Shown here piece after piece: positions 55,473 to 62,872 of a stretch of 64,000 bases of DNA. The position numbers were made by a program, and so were the translations under genes. Origin of the DNA: Paeniglutamicibacter cryotolerans (GTDB lineage: Bacteria; Actinomycetota; Actinomycetes; Actinomycetales; Micrococcaceae); NCBI RefSeq assembly GCF_014190875.1, contig NZ_JACHVS010000001.1, positions 992,001 through 1,056,000 on the forward strand. Direction: 5' to 3'. The notes under the pieces are model-generated. The model searched no databases and was not told where the DNA came from. It saw only the letters and a program-made list of their open reading frames with translations. How positions within the stretch are numbered: the stretch's first letter is position 1; every line of letters begins with the position of its first letter.

Positions 55473-56737
55473 GCGGCCGGGTGGTGGCGCTTGAATTTAC
55501 GGTAGTGGTTCACGCTGCTGGCCAGGATGTAGTACCAGCGGCGAGGATTGGTTTCCCTGGCGTAGTACAGCGGGTGGCTGTAGCGCTTGGCAGCGATCAA
55601 CTGCTCGACGCCGGCCTTCATGTCCGCCGGCACGTAGCGGCGCAGCAGGCGCAGCGGCAGGATCGTATACAGGTGGCGATCCTGCGCGACGGTCAGCCCC
55701 GGGGCCCCGGCCAGTCCACCGTGCAGGTATTCCTCGACGTAGAAGCGGGCCACATTGTGCCCGGCGGCCGTGACGTAGAAGTGGTTCCGGCCCAGGCGGG
55801 GGTTGATCTCGAAGAACCGGTAGGACCCGTCACGCGGGTCGCGCTTCATGTCGAACATGGAGAAGCCGGTCCAGCCCAGCTCCTTGAGCATCTTGGCTCC
55901 CTCACGCACGGCGGTCTCGTTGGGTTCGGCGACGATGGCCGCCGAGTTGCCCAGTGCGCCGGGGGCATGTTCCTCGACGATGACCCGTCCGGTGGAGGCG
56001 AAACGGACCTCGCCGGAGCGGTCGCTGAAGAACGTGACCAGATGCATTCCGCTGTCGTCACCAGGGATAAGGTCCTGGATGACCAGGGTTCCGGTGTAGC
56101 CGGCGGCTGAGGCATCGCGGATGAGTCCGGTGAGCTCTGCTGCCGAGGCAACGGTGTGGACCTTCTTCTTCCCCGCGAAGTCGAGTGCGCCCCAGGCGAC
56201 CCCGTCGGAGGGCTTCACGATGGCGGGGAAGGGCACGGATTCGGCCGCGAGCCGGGCCGCGAGCGTCGCCGGATCGTCGGCGCCGGGAGCGCAGTCGAAG
56301 TCGACGGTGGCCGGGTAGGGGATCTGGAGTCTGCTGCAGAGCGCGTAGAAGTCGTCCTTGCCGGTGGCCCGGTCAAGCACCTCTTCACCGACGTACGGGA
56401 TGGTGAACCATTCGCCCAGCGCCTCCGCGTTGCGGGCGATGAAGCGGATGTGCTGGTCGGCGGCGCCGAGCAGCAGCAGCGGGCGCGGCCCGGCGACCAG
56501 TTCACCGAATTCACGGCCCAGCCCGGCGACGAAGCGGGCGAAGGCGGCGTCGTCGTCCTGCGCGGAAAAGGGGCGGGGTTCCAGGATGCGGGAGTGGTCG
56601 ATGATGCCCGTGATCACCGTCGGAACAAGGACGGAGATGGCCCCGTATTCCTGGTGGAACTCGCGAGCCATGGAGTAGGCGCCGATGTCCCCGCCGAGAA
56701 TGACGGGGACAAAGGGCTGTTCATCGGGAATGCGCAT
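55469..56737 (-). CDS. ATP-grasp carboxylate-amine ligase
   Basis: A 422-residue ATP-grasp protein: an N-terminal domain starting VPVILGGDIGAYSMAREF, the ATP-binding FPAIVKPSDGVAWG, VIQDLIPGDDSG, and the metal-binding RFFEINPRLGRNHFYVTAAG. Such ligases include peptidoglycan bridge enzymes (D-aspartate ligase type) and other carboxylate-amine ligases. In this lineage, with L-Lys-type peptidoglycan cross-bridges, a wall-precursor role is plausible but unproven. It is coupled to the SulP transporter and divergent from csoR. Confidence 0.72.
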   Translation of the reverse strand: MRIPDEQPFVPVILGGDIGAYSMAREFHQEYGAISVLVPTVITGIIDHSRILEPRPFSAQDDDAAFARFVAGLGREFGELVAGPRPLLLLGAADQHIRFIARNAEALGEWFTIPYVGEEVLDRATGKDDFYALCSRLQIPYPATVDFDCAPGADDPATLAARLAAESVPFPAIVKPSDGVAWGALDFAGKKKVHTVASAAELTGLIRDASAAGYTGTLVIQDLIPGDDSGMHLVTFFSDRSGEVRFASTGRVIVEEHAPGALGNSAAIVAEPNETAVREGAKMLKELGWTGFSMFDMKRDPRDGSYRFFEINPRLGRNHFYVTAAGHNVARFYVEEYLHGGLAGAPGLTVAQDRHLYTILPLRLLRRYVPADMKAGVEQLIAAKRYSHPLYYARETNPRRWYYILASSVNHYRKFKRHHPAA

Positions 56738-56785
56738 GATCCAAAACTACCAACCTTCCCCAAATCACATACCCCCACCCCGTAT

Positions 56786-56813
56786 TTGACTTCATACCCA
56801 CCAGGGGTATTAT
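56786..56813 (+). promoter_or_regulatory. csoR promoter with CsoR operator between -35 and -10
   Basis: TTGACT (56786-56791) and TATTAT (56808-56813) are 16 bases apart. Between and overlapping them is ATACCC-ACCAG-GGGTAT (56794-56810), a perfect 6-bp inverted repeat matching the GTAnCCC/GGGnTAC style of CsoR boxes. Binding there should block RNA polymerase until Cu(I) releases the repressor. The -10 ends six bases before ATG 56820, pointing to a leaderless transcript. Confidence 0.72.
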
Positions 56814-56819
56814 TGAGGC

Positions 56820-57149
56820 ATGGAAAGCATGCCAGTCGCCACCGATCCCCACGTAGAGCACGGCTACACCACGGACAAGGAGGCCCTGCTCAAGCGCCTG
56901 CGGCGCATTGAGGGTCAGGTACGCGGCGTGGCCCGCATGGTCGACGAGGAAAAATACTGCATCGACATCCTCACACAGGTCTCCGCCATCAATGCGGCAC
57001 TGCACAAGGTCAGCCTCGGGCTGGTCGAGGATCACATTGCGCACTGCGTTGTCGGCGCGGCCGCGGAATCGCTGGCCACCGGCGACGACTCCATCGTCAG
57101 GGACAAGGTCGCCGAGGCGACGACGGCCATCGGCCGGCTGCTGCGCTGA
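56820..57149 (+). CDS. csoR: Copper-sensing transcriptional repressor CsoR
   Basis: A 109-residue CsoR/RcnR-family repressor. Cu(I) ligands C47, H72 and C76 keep the canonical 25- and 4-residue spacing, with LLKRLRRIEGQVRGVARMV at the DNA-binding face. It represses its own promoter and the copper genes downstream (copZ, copA) and releases on binding Cu(I). If ATG 56829 were used instead, the protein would lack three residues; the promoter geometry favours a leaderless 56820. Confidence 0.93.
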   Translation: MESMPVATDPHVEHGYTTDKEALLKRLRRIEGQVRGVARMVDEEKYCIDILTQVSAINAALHKVSLGLVEDHIAHCVVGAAAESLATGDDSIVRDKVAEATTAIGRLLR

Positions 57150-57259
57150 CCCCCCCGCTCGCTTCCTCGCCACCGAGGAGAACCCAGGGCAATGAATCCG
57201 GCTGCGGCACCGACAGGAACGACACGCCCACCATCGGCACACCACCACGGGAGAACAGC

Positions 57260-57487
57260 ATGAGCACCGAAACCATCGTCAGCCTCGAGGGACTGACCTG
57301 CGGCCACTGCGTCGCATCGGTCACAGAGGAAATCGAAGCCCTTGACGCCGTCACCTCGGTCAGCATCAAGCTGGTCGCCGGCGGCATCTCCACCGCCACC
57401 ATCTCCTCCACCGATCCGCTCTCCACCGCCGAGATCAGCGAAGCGGTTGCCGAGGCGGGCTACACGCTAGTCGGCGACAACGCCTAA
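57260..57487 (+). CDS. copZ: Copper chaperone CopZ
   Basis: A 75-residue HMA-domain protein with the Cu(I) site GLTCGHC (C14, C17). It binds copper in the cytosol and delivers it to CopA, encoded 31 bases downstream, or to CsoR. It is second in csoR-copZ-copA. Confidence 0.9.
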   Translation: MSTETIVSLEGLTCGHCVASVTEEIEALDAVTSVSIKLVAGGISTATISSTDPLSTAEISEAVAEAGYTLVGDNA

Positions 57488-57518
57488 ACACCTCCACTTC
57501 CCCGAAGGACCCGTTCAC

Positions 57519-59795
57519 ATGAGCCAGGAAACCGGCGCACAACCTGTCGAGCGCATCGTCGAACTCGATATCGAGGGCATGACCTGCGCATCGTGCGTGA
57601 ACCGCGTCGAACGCAAACTCGGAAAGCTCGAGGGCGTATCTGCCACCGTCAACCTCCCGCTCGAATCGGCGCGCGTCAGCGTGGCGGGCGGGACCACCGA
57701 CGAGAAACTCATTGAGGCGATCCAGTCCGCCGGCTACCAGGCGCGGCTGAAGGTCGACCAGTACGCGGCGACCGCCGGAGTGCCCGCAGTTCCGGAGGCC
57801 GGTACCCCCGGGGAAGCCTCCGACCAGGGGGGCCACGTCCCTGAGGATTCGGCCGCCGCACTGCGCCCACGACTGATCACGGCGGCCATCTTCACGCTTC
57901 CGCTGTTCATCATCTCCATGATCCCCGCCGCCCAGTTCCCCCACTGGGGCTGGGTCGCCTTTGCCCTGGCCACACCCGTCGCCACGTGGGCCGCCTGGCC
58001 TTTCCACCGGGCAGCTGCCATCAACGCGCGACACGGCGCCTCCACGATGGACACCCTGGTGTCGATCGGCGTGCTGGCCGCCTACCTCTATTCGGCGTGG
58101 CAGTTGATCGTGGACCCGGCCATGACGGCCCACCTCGGCATGGCCATGGACCAGCACCGGCTCTACTTCGAGACGGCGGGCGTGGTGGCCACGTTCCTGC
58201 TGCTCGGACGCTACCTGGAGGCGCAGGCCAAGGCCCGTGCCGGCGATGCCCTGAAATCGCTCCTTGATCTGGGCGCCAAGGATGCCACGCTGCTGCGCGA
58301 CGGTGTCGAGGTGCTCGTTCCCACCGCATCTCTGATCCCGGGCGACGAATTCGTGGTCCGCCCCGGCGAGAAGATCGCCACCGACGGCTTCATCGTCACC
58401 GGCAGCTCGGCCATCGACTCCTCGATGCTCACCGGCGAATCGCTCCCCCAGGAAGTCGGGCCCGACGCCACGGTCACCGGCGCTACCATCAACACATCGG
58501 GCCGCCTGCTGGTGCGTGCCACCCGCGTCGGCAAGGACACCACGCTGGCCCAAATGGGCCGGCTGGTCTCCGAGGCGCAGACCGGCAAGGCTCCGATCGC
58601 TCGCCTGGCCGACCGCATTTCCGCCGTCTTCGTGCCCATCGTGCTTCTCATCGCCATACTGACGTTCGCCGCATGGCTTCTGTTCAGCGGCGACATCCAG
58701 TCCGCCTTCACCGCGTCGGTGGCCGTGCTGGTCATCGCCTGTCCCTGCGCATTGGGCCTTGCCACTCCCATCGGGCTGCTGGTCGGCACCGGGCGCGGGG
58801 CCCAGCTGGGCATCCTGATCCGGGGACCGCACGTCCTGGAAGACACGCGCAAGATCGACACAGTCCTGCTGGACAAGACGGGAACCGTCACCGAGGGCAA
58901 GCTCGCCGTCACCGACACGCTGGCCCTCGATGGGTGCGACGACCGGGAACTGCTCCGCCTGGCCGGAGCCGTCGAATCGGGTTCCGAGCACCCCATCGCC
59001 CGGGCCATCGTTACGGCCGCCAGCGAGGCCGGTCCGGTACCGACCGCCACGGGCTTCACCTCCGCGGCGGGTGGCGGCGTCCGGGCCAGCGTCGAGGATT
59101 CGCTCGTCGTGGCCGGGCGCATTAGCTGGCTCGAGGAAAACGGTGTCCAACTCTCCGAATCCGAGCTCGGCTTGCTGCACGGGGTCCAGGAACGCGGCGC
59201 CACCGCCATCCTCATGGCCATCGACGGCCGCCTGGCCGGCATCATCAGCCTGCGCGACACGGTCAAGGCAGGATCGGCTCGGGCCATCGCCCGGCTCAAG
59301 GAACTGGGCCTGCGCCCGATCCTGCTCACCGGCGACAATGCCGCGGTAGCGGCGATCGTAGCGGCCGAGGTCGGCATCGCCCCGGAGGACGTCTTTGCCG
59401 ACGTGCTGCCCGCGGGCAAGGCCGATACGGTCAGGAAGCTCCAGGCCGTGGGGTCCCTAGTGGCCATGGTCGGCGACGGAGTCAACGACGCACCGGCGTT
59501 GGCGCAGGCCGATCTGGGCATCGCCATGGGCTCGGGCACCGACGTCGCCATCGAGGCGGCAGACCTGACCATCATGGGTAACGACCTCGCCCAGGTAGCC
59601 CAGTCCATCGAGCTCTCCCGCGGGACGCTGCGCACCATCAAGACGAACCTGTTCTGGGCCTTCGCCTACAACACGCTCGGCATTCCGGTCGCCGCCCTGG
59701 GCCTGCTAAACCCGATGATCGCCGGCGCGGCCATGGCAGCAAGCTCGGTCCTGGTGGTCGCCAACAGCCTGCGCCTGCGCTCCTTCGGCCGCTGA
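57519..59795 (+). CDS. copA: Copper-exporting P1B-type ATPase
   Basis: A 758-residue Cu(I) efflux ATPase. It has one N-terminal metal-binding domain (GMTCASC, C23/C26), the membrane CPC site (IACPCALG, C408-P-C410), phosphorylated Asp in DKTGT (D452), the SEHP loop and the GDGVNDAPAL hinge. It exports Cu(I) from the cytoplasm. The stop codon lies in the left arm of a shared terminator with the convergent EamA gene. Confidence 0.94.
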   Translation: MSQETGAQPVERIVELDIEGMTCASCVNRVERKLGKLEGVSATVNLPLESARVSVAGGTTDEKLIEAIQSAGYQARLKVDQYAATAGVPAVPEAGTPGEASDQGGHVPEDSAAALRPRLITAAIFTLPLFIISMIPAAQFPHWGWVAFALATPVATWAAWPFHRAAAINARHGASTMDTLVSIGVLAAYLYSAWQLIVDPAMTAHLGMAMDQHRLYFETAGVVATFLLLGRYLEAQAKARAGDALKSLLDLGAKDATLLRDGVEVLVPTASLIPGDEFVVRPGEKIATDGFIVTGSSAIDSSMLTGESLPQEVGPDATVTGATINTSGRLLVRATRVGKDTTLAQMGRLVSEAQTGKAPIARLADRISAVFVPIVLLIAILTFAAWLLFSGDIQSAFTASVAVLVIACPCALGLATPIGLLVGTGRGAQLGILIRGPHVLEDTRKIDTVLLDKTGTVTEGKLAVTDTLALDGCDDRELLRLAGAVESGSEHPIARAIVTAASEAGPVPTATGFTSAAGGGVRASVEDSLVVAGRISWLEENGVQLSESELGLLHGVQERGATAILMAIDGRLAGIISLRDTVKAGSARAIARLKELGLRPILLTGDNAAVAAIVAAEVGIAPEDVFADVLPAGKADTVRKLQAVGSLVAMVGDGVNDAPALAQADLGIAMGSGTDVAIEAADLTIMGNDLAQVAQSIELSRGTLRTIKTNLFWAFAYNTLGIPVAALGLLNPMIAGAAMAASSVLVVANSLRLRSFGR

Positions 59796-59821
59796 AACCG
59801 GCACGGTGGCCTCAGCGGCCG
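59786..59821. terminator. Inverted repeat containing both stop codons of convergent genes
   Basis: CGGCCGCTGA (59786-59795) and TCAGCGGCCG (59812-59821) are perfectly complementary with a 16-base loop. Each arm encodes the last codons Gly-Arg-stop of its gene, so copA and the EamA gene end inside one hairpin. No T-tract, so strength is uncertain. Confidence 0.5.
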
Positions 59822-60771
59822 CGAAGCTCGTCCGCGCGGACCAACAGCACACCGCCGACAATGAGCAGCCCGCCGAGCAGTTGGATGCCGGCGGGCAGCT
59901 CGCCGAGCAGCAGCCAGGCCCACAGCACGGCAAAAAGCACCTCTGTCAGCGAGATGAAGGAGGCGAGCTTCGAACCCAGCGACCGTGCCGCCATGATCCC
60001 GGTGACATAGGACAACACCGTCGAAAAGAGGATCAGCCCGCCGAGCGCCACCCACCATTCGGTGCGCCATGAGGCGAGGTCCACCGGGCCGAATCCGACG
60101 GCCATCGGCACCACGCCGAAGGCGCCGAGCAAGCCCATCAGGATCGATCCGACCAGCAATCCACCGGTGGCCAGCCCCACCGGCGGAAGCGCGTCGGTGG
60201 TCCGGGCACTGACGAAGAAGTAGACGGCCAGCCCCACGGCCGCCCCGAAGCCCCACAGCACGCCGATCGGGTCGACGCGCTGGTCCCCGGCCAAGTCCAG
60301 GACGGCCACCAGCCCCACGAGCGAGAGCAGGGTTCCGCCGATGGTCAACGGTGCCGGGCGTCGACGCGATCGAGCCCACAGCACCATCACGATCAGGACC
60401 GGCGCCAGATATTCCAGCAGCAGCGCGACTCCCACGTCCAGGCGTTCGACGGCCTGGAAGTAGAAGAACTGGCAGGCGGCAATGCCGAAGATCCCAAAGA
60501 GCAGGATCGACTTCAGGTTGGCCTTCAGGCTCCCCCAGTGCCCACGCATCGCCCAGAGAGTGGGGATCAGCAGGATCAGCGAGGCTCCGCCCATGCGTGC
60601 CGTCACGGCCGCACCGGGGGTCCACCCCGCTTCAAGCAGCGCCTTCGCGAAGGACCCGGAGACCCCGAAAACCGCCGATGAGAACAGGGCCACGCCAATC
60701 CCGTTGAATCCGCGACGGGGTTCTGCCCGCTGGGCAACTGTCGGTACGGCTGGCGCTGTCGGCTCGCTCAT
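59812..60771 (-). CDS. EamA family transporter (DMT superfamily)
   Basis: A 319-residue ten-helix transporter with two EamA repeats. The N-terminal helix GVALFSSAVFGVSGSFAKALLEAGWTP and LLLGELPAGIQLLGGLLIVGGV near the C-terminus match RhtA-like exporters of amino acids or metabolites. Substrate unknown. It is divergent from the CGNR gene. Confidence 0.83.
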   Translation of the reverse strand: MSEPTAPAVPTVAQRAEPRRGFNGIGVALFSSAVFGVSGSFAKALLEAGWTPGAAVTARMGGASLILLIPTLWAMRGHWGSLKANLKSILLFGIFGIAACQFFYFQAVERLDVGVALLLEYLAPVLIVMVLWARSRRRPAPLTIGGTLLSLVGLVAVLDLAGDQRVDPIGVLWGFGAAVGLAVYFFVSARTTDALPPVGLATGGLLVGSILMGLLGAFGVVPMAVGFGPVDLASWRTEWWVALGGLILFSTVLSYVTGIMAARSLGSKLASFISLTEVLFAVLWAWLLLGELPAGIQLLGGLLIVGGVLLVRADELRGR

Positions 60772-60914
60772 TGAGGCTTCTTTCGGGAACGACTCACTGC
60801 CCTGGAACCGGCTTGATGCGTCGATTCAATCGTCAGGAGTAAAAACTAGTATGCTCATGACATTAGACTGGGCGGAGAAAATCCGTCAATTCACGTGACC
60901 TGACAGGAGTAACC

Positions 60915-61463
60915 ATCACCTTTGCACCTGACACACTGCTGGCACTGCAATCCGTCGTCAACCTCATCAATTCCGCCGAATCGGAGATCGACGGGCTGTT
61001 GACCCTGGCCGACCTCGACGTGTTCCTGGACCGCGAGCGATTCACCGGGTCCCGCGCCCATAACGACAGCGAGTTGCGCGACGTGCGCCAGCTGCGGGTG
61101 CGGCTACGCGGCATCTGGGAGTCCAACGAAGACGAAGCAGTGCAATTGATCAACAGCATCCTGCGCACCGCACGCGCCCTGCCCCAACTGGTCAAGCACG
61201 ACGATTGGGACTACCACCTGCATGCCACCACCCCCGAGGCCCCCCTCGCCGAACGCATGGCGGTCGAGGCAGCCATGGCGCTGGTCGATGTGGTGAGGAC
61301 GGGGGAACTGCAAAGACTGCGCGTGTGCGCGGGCAACGGCTGCCGGGCAGTGGTGCTCGATTCATCCCGGAACCGCTCGCGCCTCTACTGCAACACGGGG
61401 AACTGCGCCAACCGGGAACACGTGCGCGCCTATCGGGAGCGCCGCTCCCAACCGGAAGCCTGA
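60915..61463 (+). CDS. ABATE/CGNR zinc-finger regulator with probable ATC start
   Basis: A 182-residue protein if translation begins at ATC 60915. An AGGAG sits 5 bases upstream (60905-60909), and the sequence right after it, TFAPDTLLALQSVVNLIN, is the conserved N-terminus of the ABATE domain. The next in-frame start is TTG 60999, which would delete 28 conserved residues and has no ribosome binding site. The C-terminus is the CGNR zinc finger (CAGNGCRAVVLDSSRNRSRL, then YCNTGNCANREHVRAYRERR). Likely a DNA-binding regulator; it is divergent from the EamA exporter it may control. Confidence 0.75.
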   Translation: MTFAPDTLLALQSVVNLINSAESEIDGLLTLADLDVFLDRERFTGSRAHNDSELRDVRQLRVRLRGIWESNEDEAVQLINSILRTARALPQLVKHDDWDYHLHATTPEAPLAERMAVEAAMALVDVVRTGELQRLRVCAGNGCRAVVLDSSRNRSRLYCNTGNCANREHVRAYRERRSQPEA

Positions 61464-61527
61464 TCGGGGCCATACACTGGGAGCAGGCACTGCGCCCCGG
61501 TCGGCGCCCCGATGCAAGGAGCATGAC

Positions 61528-61857
61528 GTGAACACACCAAACATCCCCGAACAGCACGCATCGGATGACTTCGACGTGGAGCTGGAAAATGCCAAGGAGA
61601 ACCCCGTCCGCGCCGCGGCCCGCTGGGTAGTCGGCCTGGCTGACGCCGCGCTCGGCGGGGACGGCACCGATGTCATGGGGGCCACCGCGGTGGTGCGCCG
61701 CAAGGACAACGATGCCGAGATCCTCCGCGTCACGGGGAACAACATCGACGAGGCGGAGGGGCTGATCGCCCTGATCCGGAGCGACCTGGAGCAGCTGAGC
61801 CGCGATGAGTTCCTGGCCGAGTGGGGCGGTAAGGACAACGCCGAACCGGTCGGCTAG
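61528..61857 (+). CDS. Conserved hypothetical protein, ~109 residues
   Basis: Starts at GTG 61528 with AAGGAG 6 bases upstream. Soluble, acidic and charged; the middle WVVGLADAALGGDG and NNIDEAEGLIALIRSDLEQL suggest helical packing. No family recognised. It follows the CGNR gene by 64 bases and ends before a strong hairpin. Confidence 0.65.
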   Translation: MNTPNIPEQHASDDFDVELENAKENPVRAAARWVVGLADAALGGDGTDVMGATAVVRRKDNDAEILRVTGNNIDEAEGLIALIRSDLEQLSRDEFLAEWGGKDNAEPVG

Positions 61858-61885
61858 GCGGTTACATATCAGGCACTAAACAGGT

Positions 61886-61913
61886 GGGCCCGCGCTTCGA
61901 AAAGCGCGGGCCC
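61886..61913. terminator. Bidirectional hairpin terminator
   Basis: GGGCCCGCGCTT (61886-61897) pairs with AAGCGCGGGCCC (61902-61913) around a CGAA loop. It is placed between the plus-strand hypothetical gene and the convergent minus-strand membrane-protein gene. Confidence 0.72.
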
Positions 61914-61942
61914 TCCTTGGTTCCGGGCGTTTGCCCGCTTTG

Positions 61943-62242
61943 CTAGCTGCCCTGCTTCTTTTCCGGCGCATCGGACGCGCGGTTGATGCCGGAACCGGCG
62001 CCCAGCTCCGACGGGTTTTCCTTGCCGGCCATCGTCATCACGGAAATCACCAGCAGGCTGGCGACAAAGGCGATGCCGAAGGCGGTCAGGCCAATATCGA
62101 TGCGCAGCGGCTTATCGGAGCCGCCGGTCGAGGAAATCATGGCCACCAGGCCTGCGACGATGCCCAGGACGAGGGAGAAGAACAACGGCGCCTTAATGCT
62201 CTGCTGCCATGGCTTCTTCTGCTCGGAAGGATTTTTGCCCAC
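61943..62242 (-). CDS. Small two-helix membrane protein
   Basis: A 99-residue protein from GTG 62242, preceded by AGGAGG 8 bases upstream. Helices APLFFSLVLGIVAGLVAMIS and LTAFGIAFVASLLVISVMTM flank a short loop; both termini are charged. No family recognised. It lies 40 bases downstream of the next membrane-protein gene in the same direction. Confidence 0.65.
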   Translation of the reverse strand: MGKNPSEQKKPWQQSIKAPLFFSLVLGIVAGLVAMISSTGGSDKPLRIDIGLTAFGIAFVASLLVISVMTMAGKENPSELGAGSGINRASDAPEKKQGS

Positions 62243-62282
62243 GGTAATAGCCTCCTAGGCGAACTTTTGGTTGGGTCCCAGT

Positions 62283-62849
62283 CTAGCGGGAGTCGCTGGT
62301 GGACTTGGCATCGTGCCGGTAGCCCAGGGCGGAAATCAACAGGAATACGCCGATGATCACCATGCCACCGCCAACCACGCCGCCGATGGCATGGGCATCC
62401 ATGCTCAGCACGAACATCATCGAAACACCGATGCCCAGCTGTACCAATCCGGTCATGAGCTGGTCTTTCAACGGAAGGTAGTCGCTGCGGTGGCGCAACC
62501 ACAGCAGCAGGTCCAGCACGCCGGACAGGGCGAATACCGCCGCTGCTGCGATGCCTATCACCAAGGGCTGCGGAATAAGCACGATGATGATCGCCGCGAC
62601 CAGCCAGGCCGCGCACTCGATCGCCATCGGGGCCTTGAGGTAGGCGGGCGCCGAGTCGTTGCGGGCATAGTCCCAGGTGAACTTCGCGCTCACCAGCAGC
62701 ACCGCGGCCACCGCGTAGGCAACGAAGGCTGCGGACGGCTCCTGCCAGAAGATGGTCAGGGCTGCGAAGACGACTGCCGTCAACGCGCGCCACAGCACGA
62801 CCTTCCATACGGAAGCGGAAATTTCGGTGGAGAGTTTCAGTTCAGGCAC
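62283..62849 (-). CDS. Polytopic membrane protein, unknown function
   Basis: A 188-residue protein from GTG 62849 with about six helices (VVLWRALTAVVFAALTIFW, FVAYAVAAVLLVSAKF, LVAAIIIVLIPQPL, IAAAAVFALSGVLDLLLWL, LVQLGIGVSMMFVLSMD, VIIGVFLLISALGY), similar in layout to DUF308-type proteins but not clearly assigned. Followed by the 99-residue membrane-protein gene and preceded by the hydroxy-acid oxidase gene, all on the minus strand. Confidence 0.6.
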   Translation of the reverse strand: MPELKLSTEISASVWKVVLWRALTAVVFAALTIFWQEPSAAFVAYAVAAVLLVSAKFTWDYARNDSAPAYLKAPMAIECAAWLVAAIIIVLIPQPLVIGIAAAAVFALSGVLDLLLWLRHRSDYLPLKDQLMTGLVQLGIGVSMMFVLSMDAHAIGGVVGGGMVIIGVFLLISALGYRHDAKSTSDSR

Positions 62850-62872
62850 TCCCCGAGTCTACCGGCGCTGCG

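Noticed and set aside
57435-59180. 581-residue minus-strand ORF opposite copA
   Set aside because: Shadow frame; copA carries every diagnostic P-type ATPase motif on the plus strand.
60999-61463. CGNR protein starting at TTG 60999
   Set aside because: It would lose a conserved N-terminal segment that is in frame directly behind an AGGAG; the ATC start explains the sequence better.
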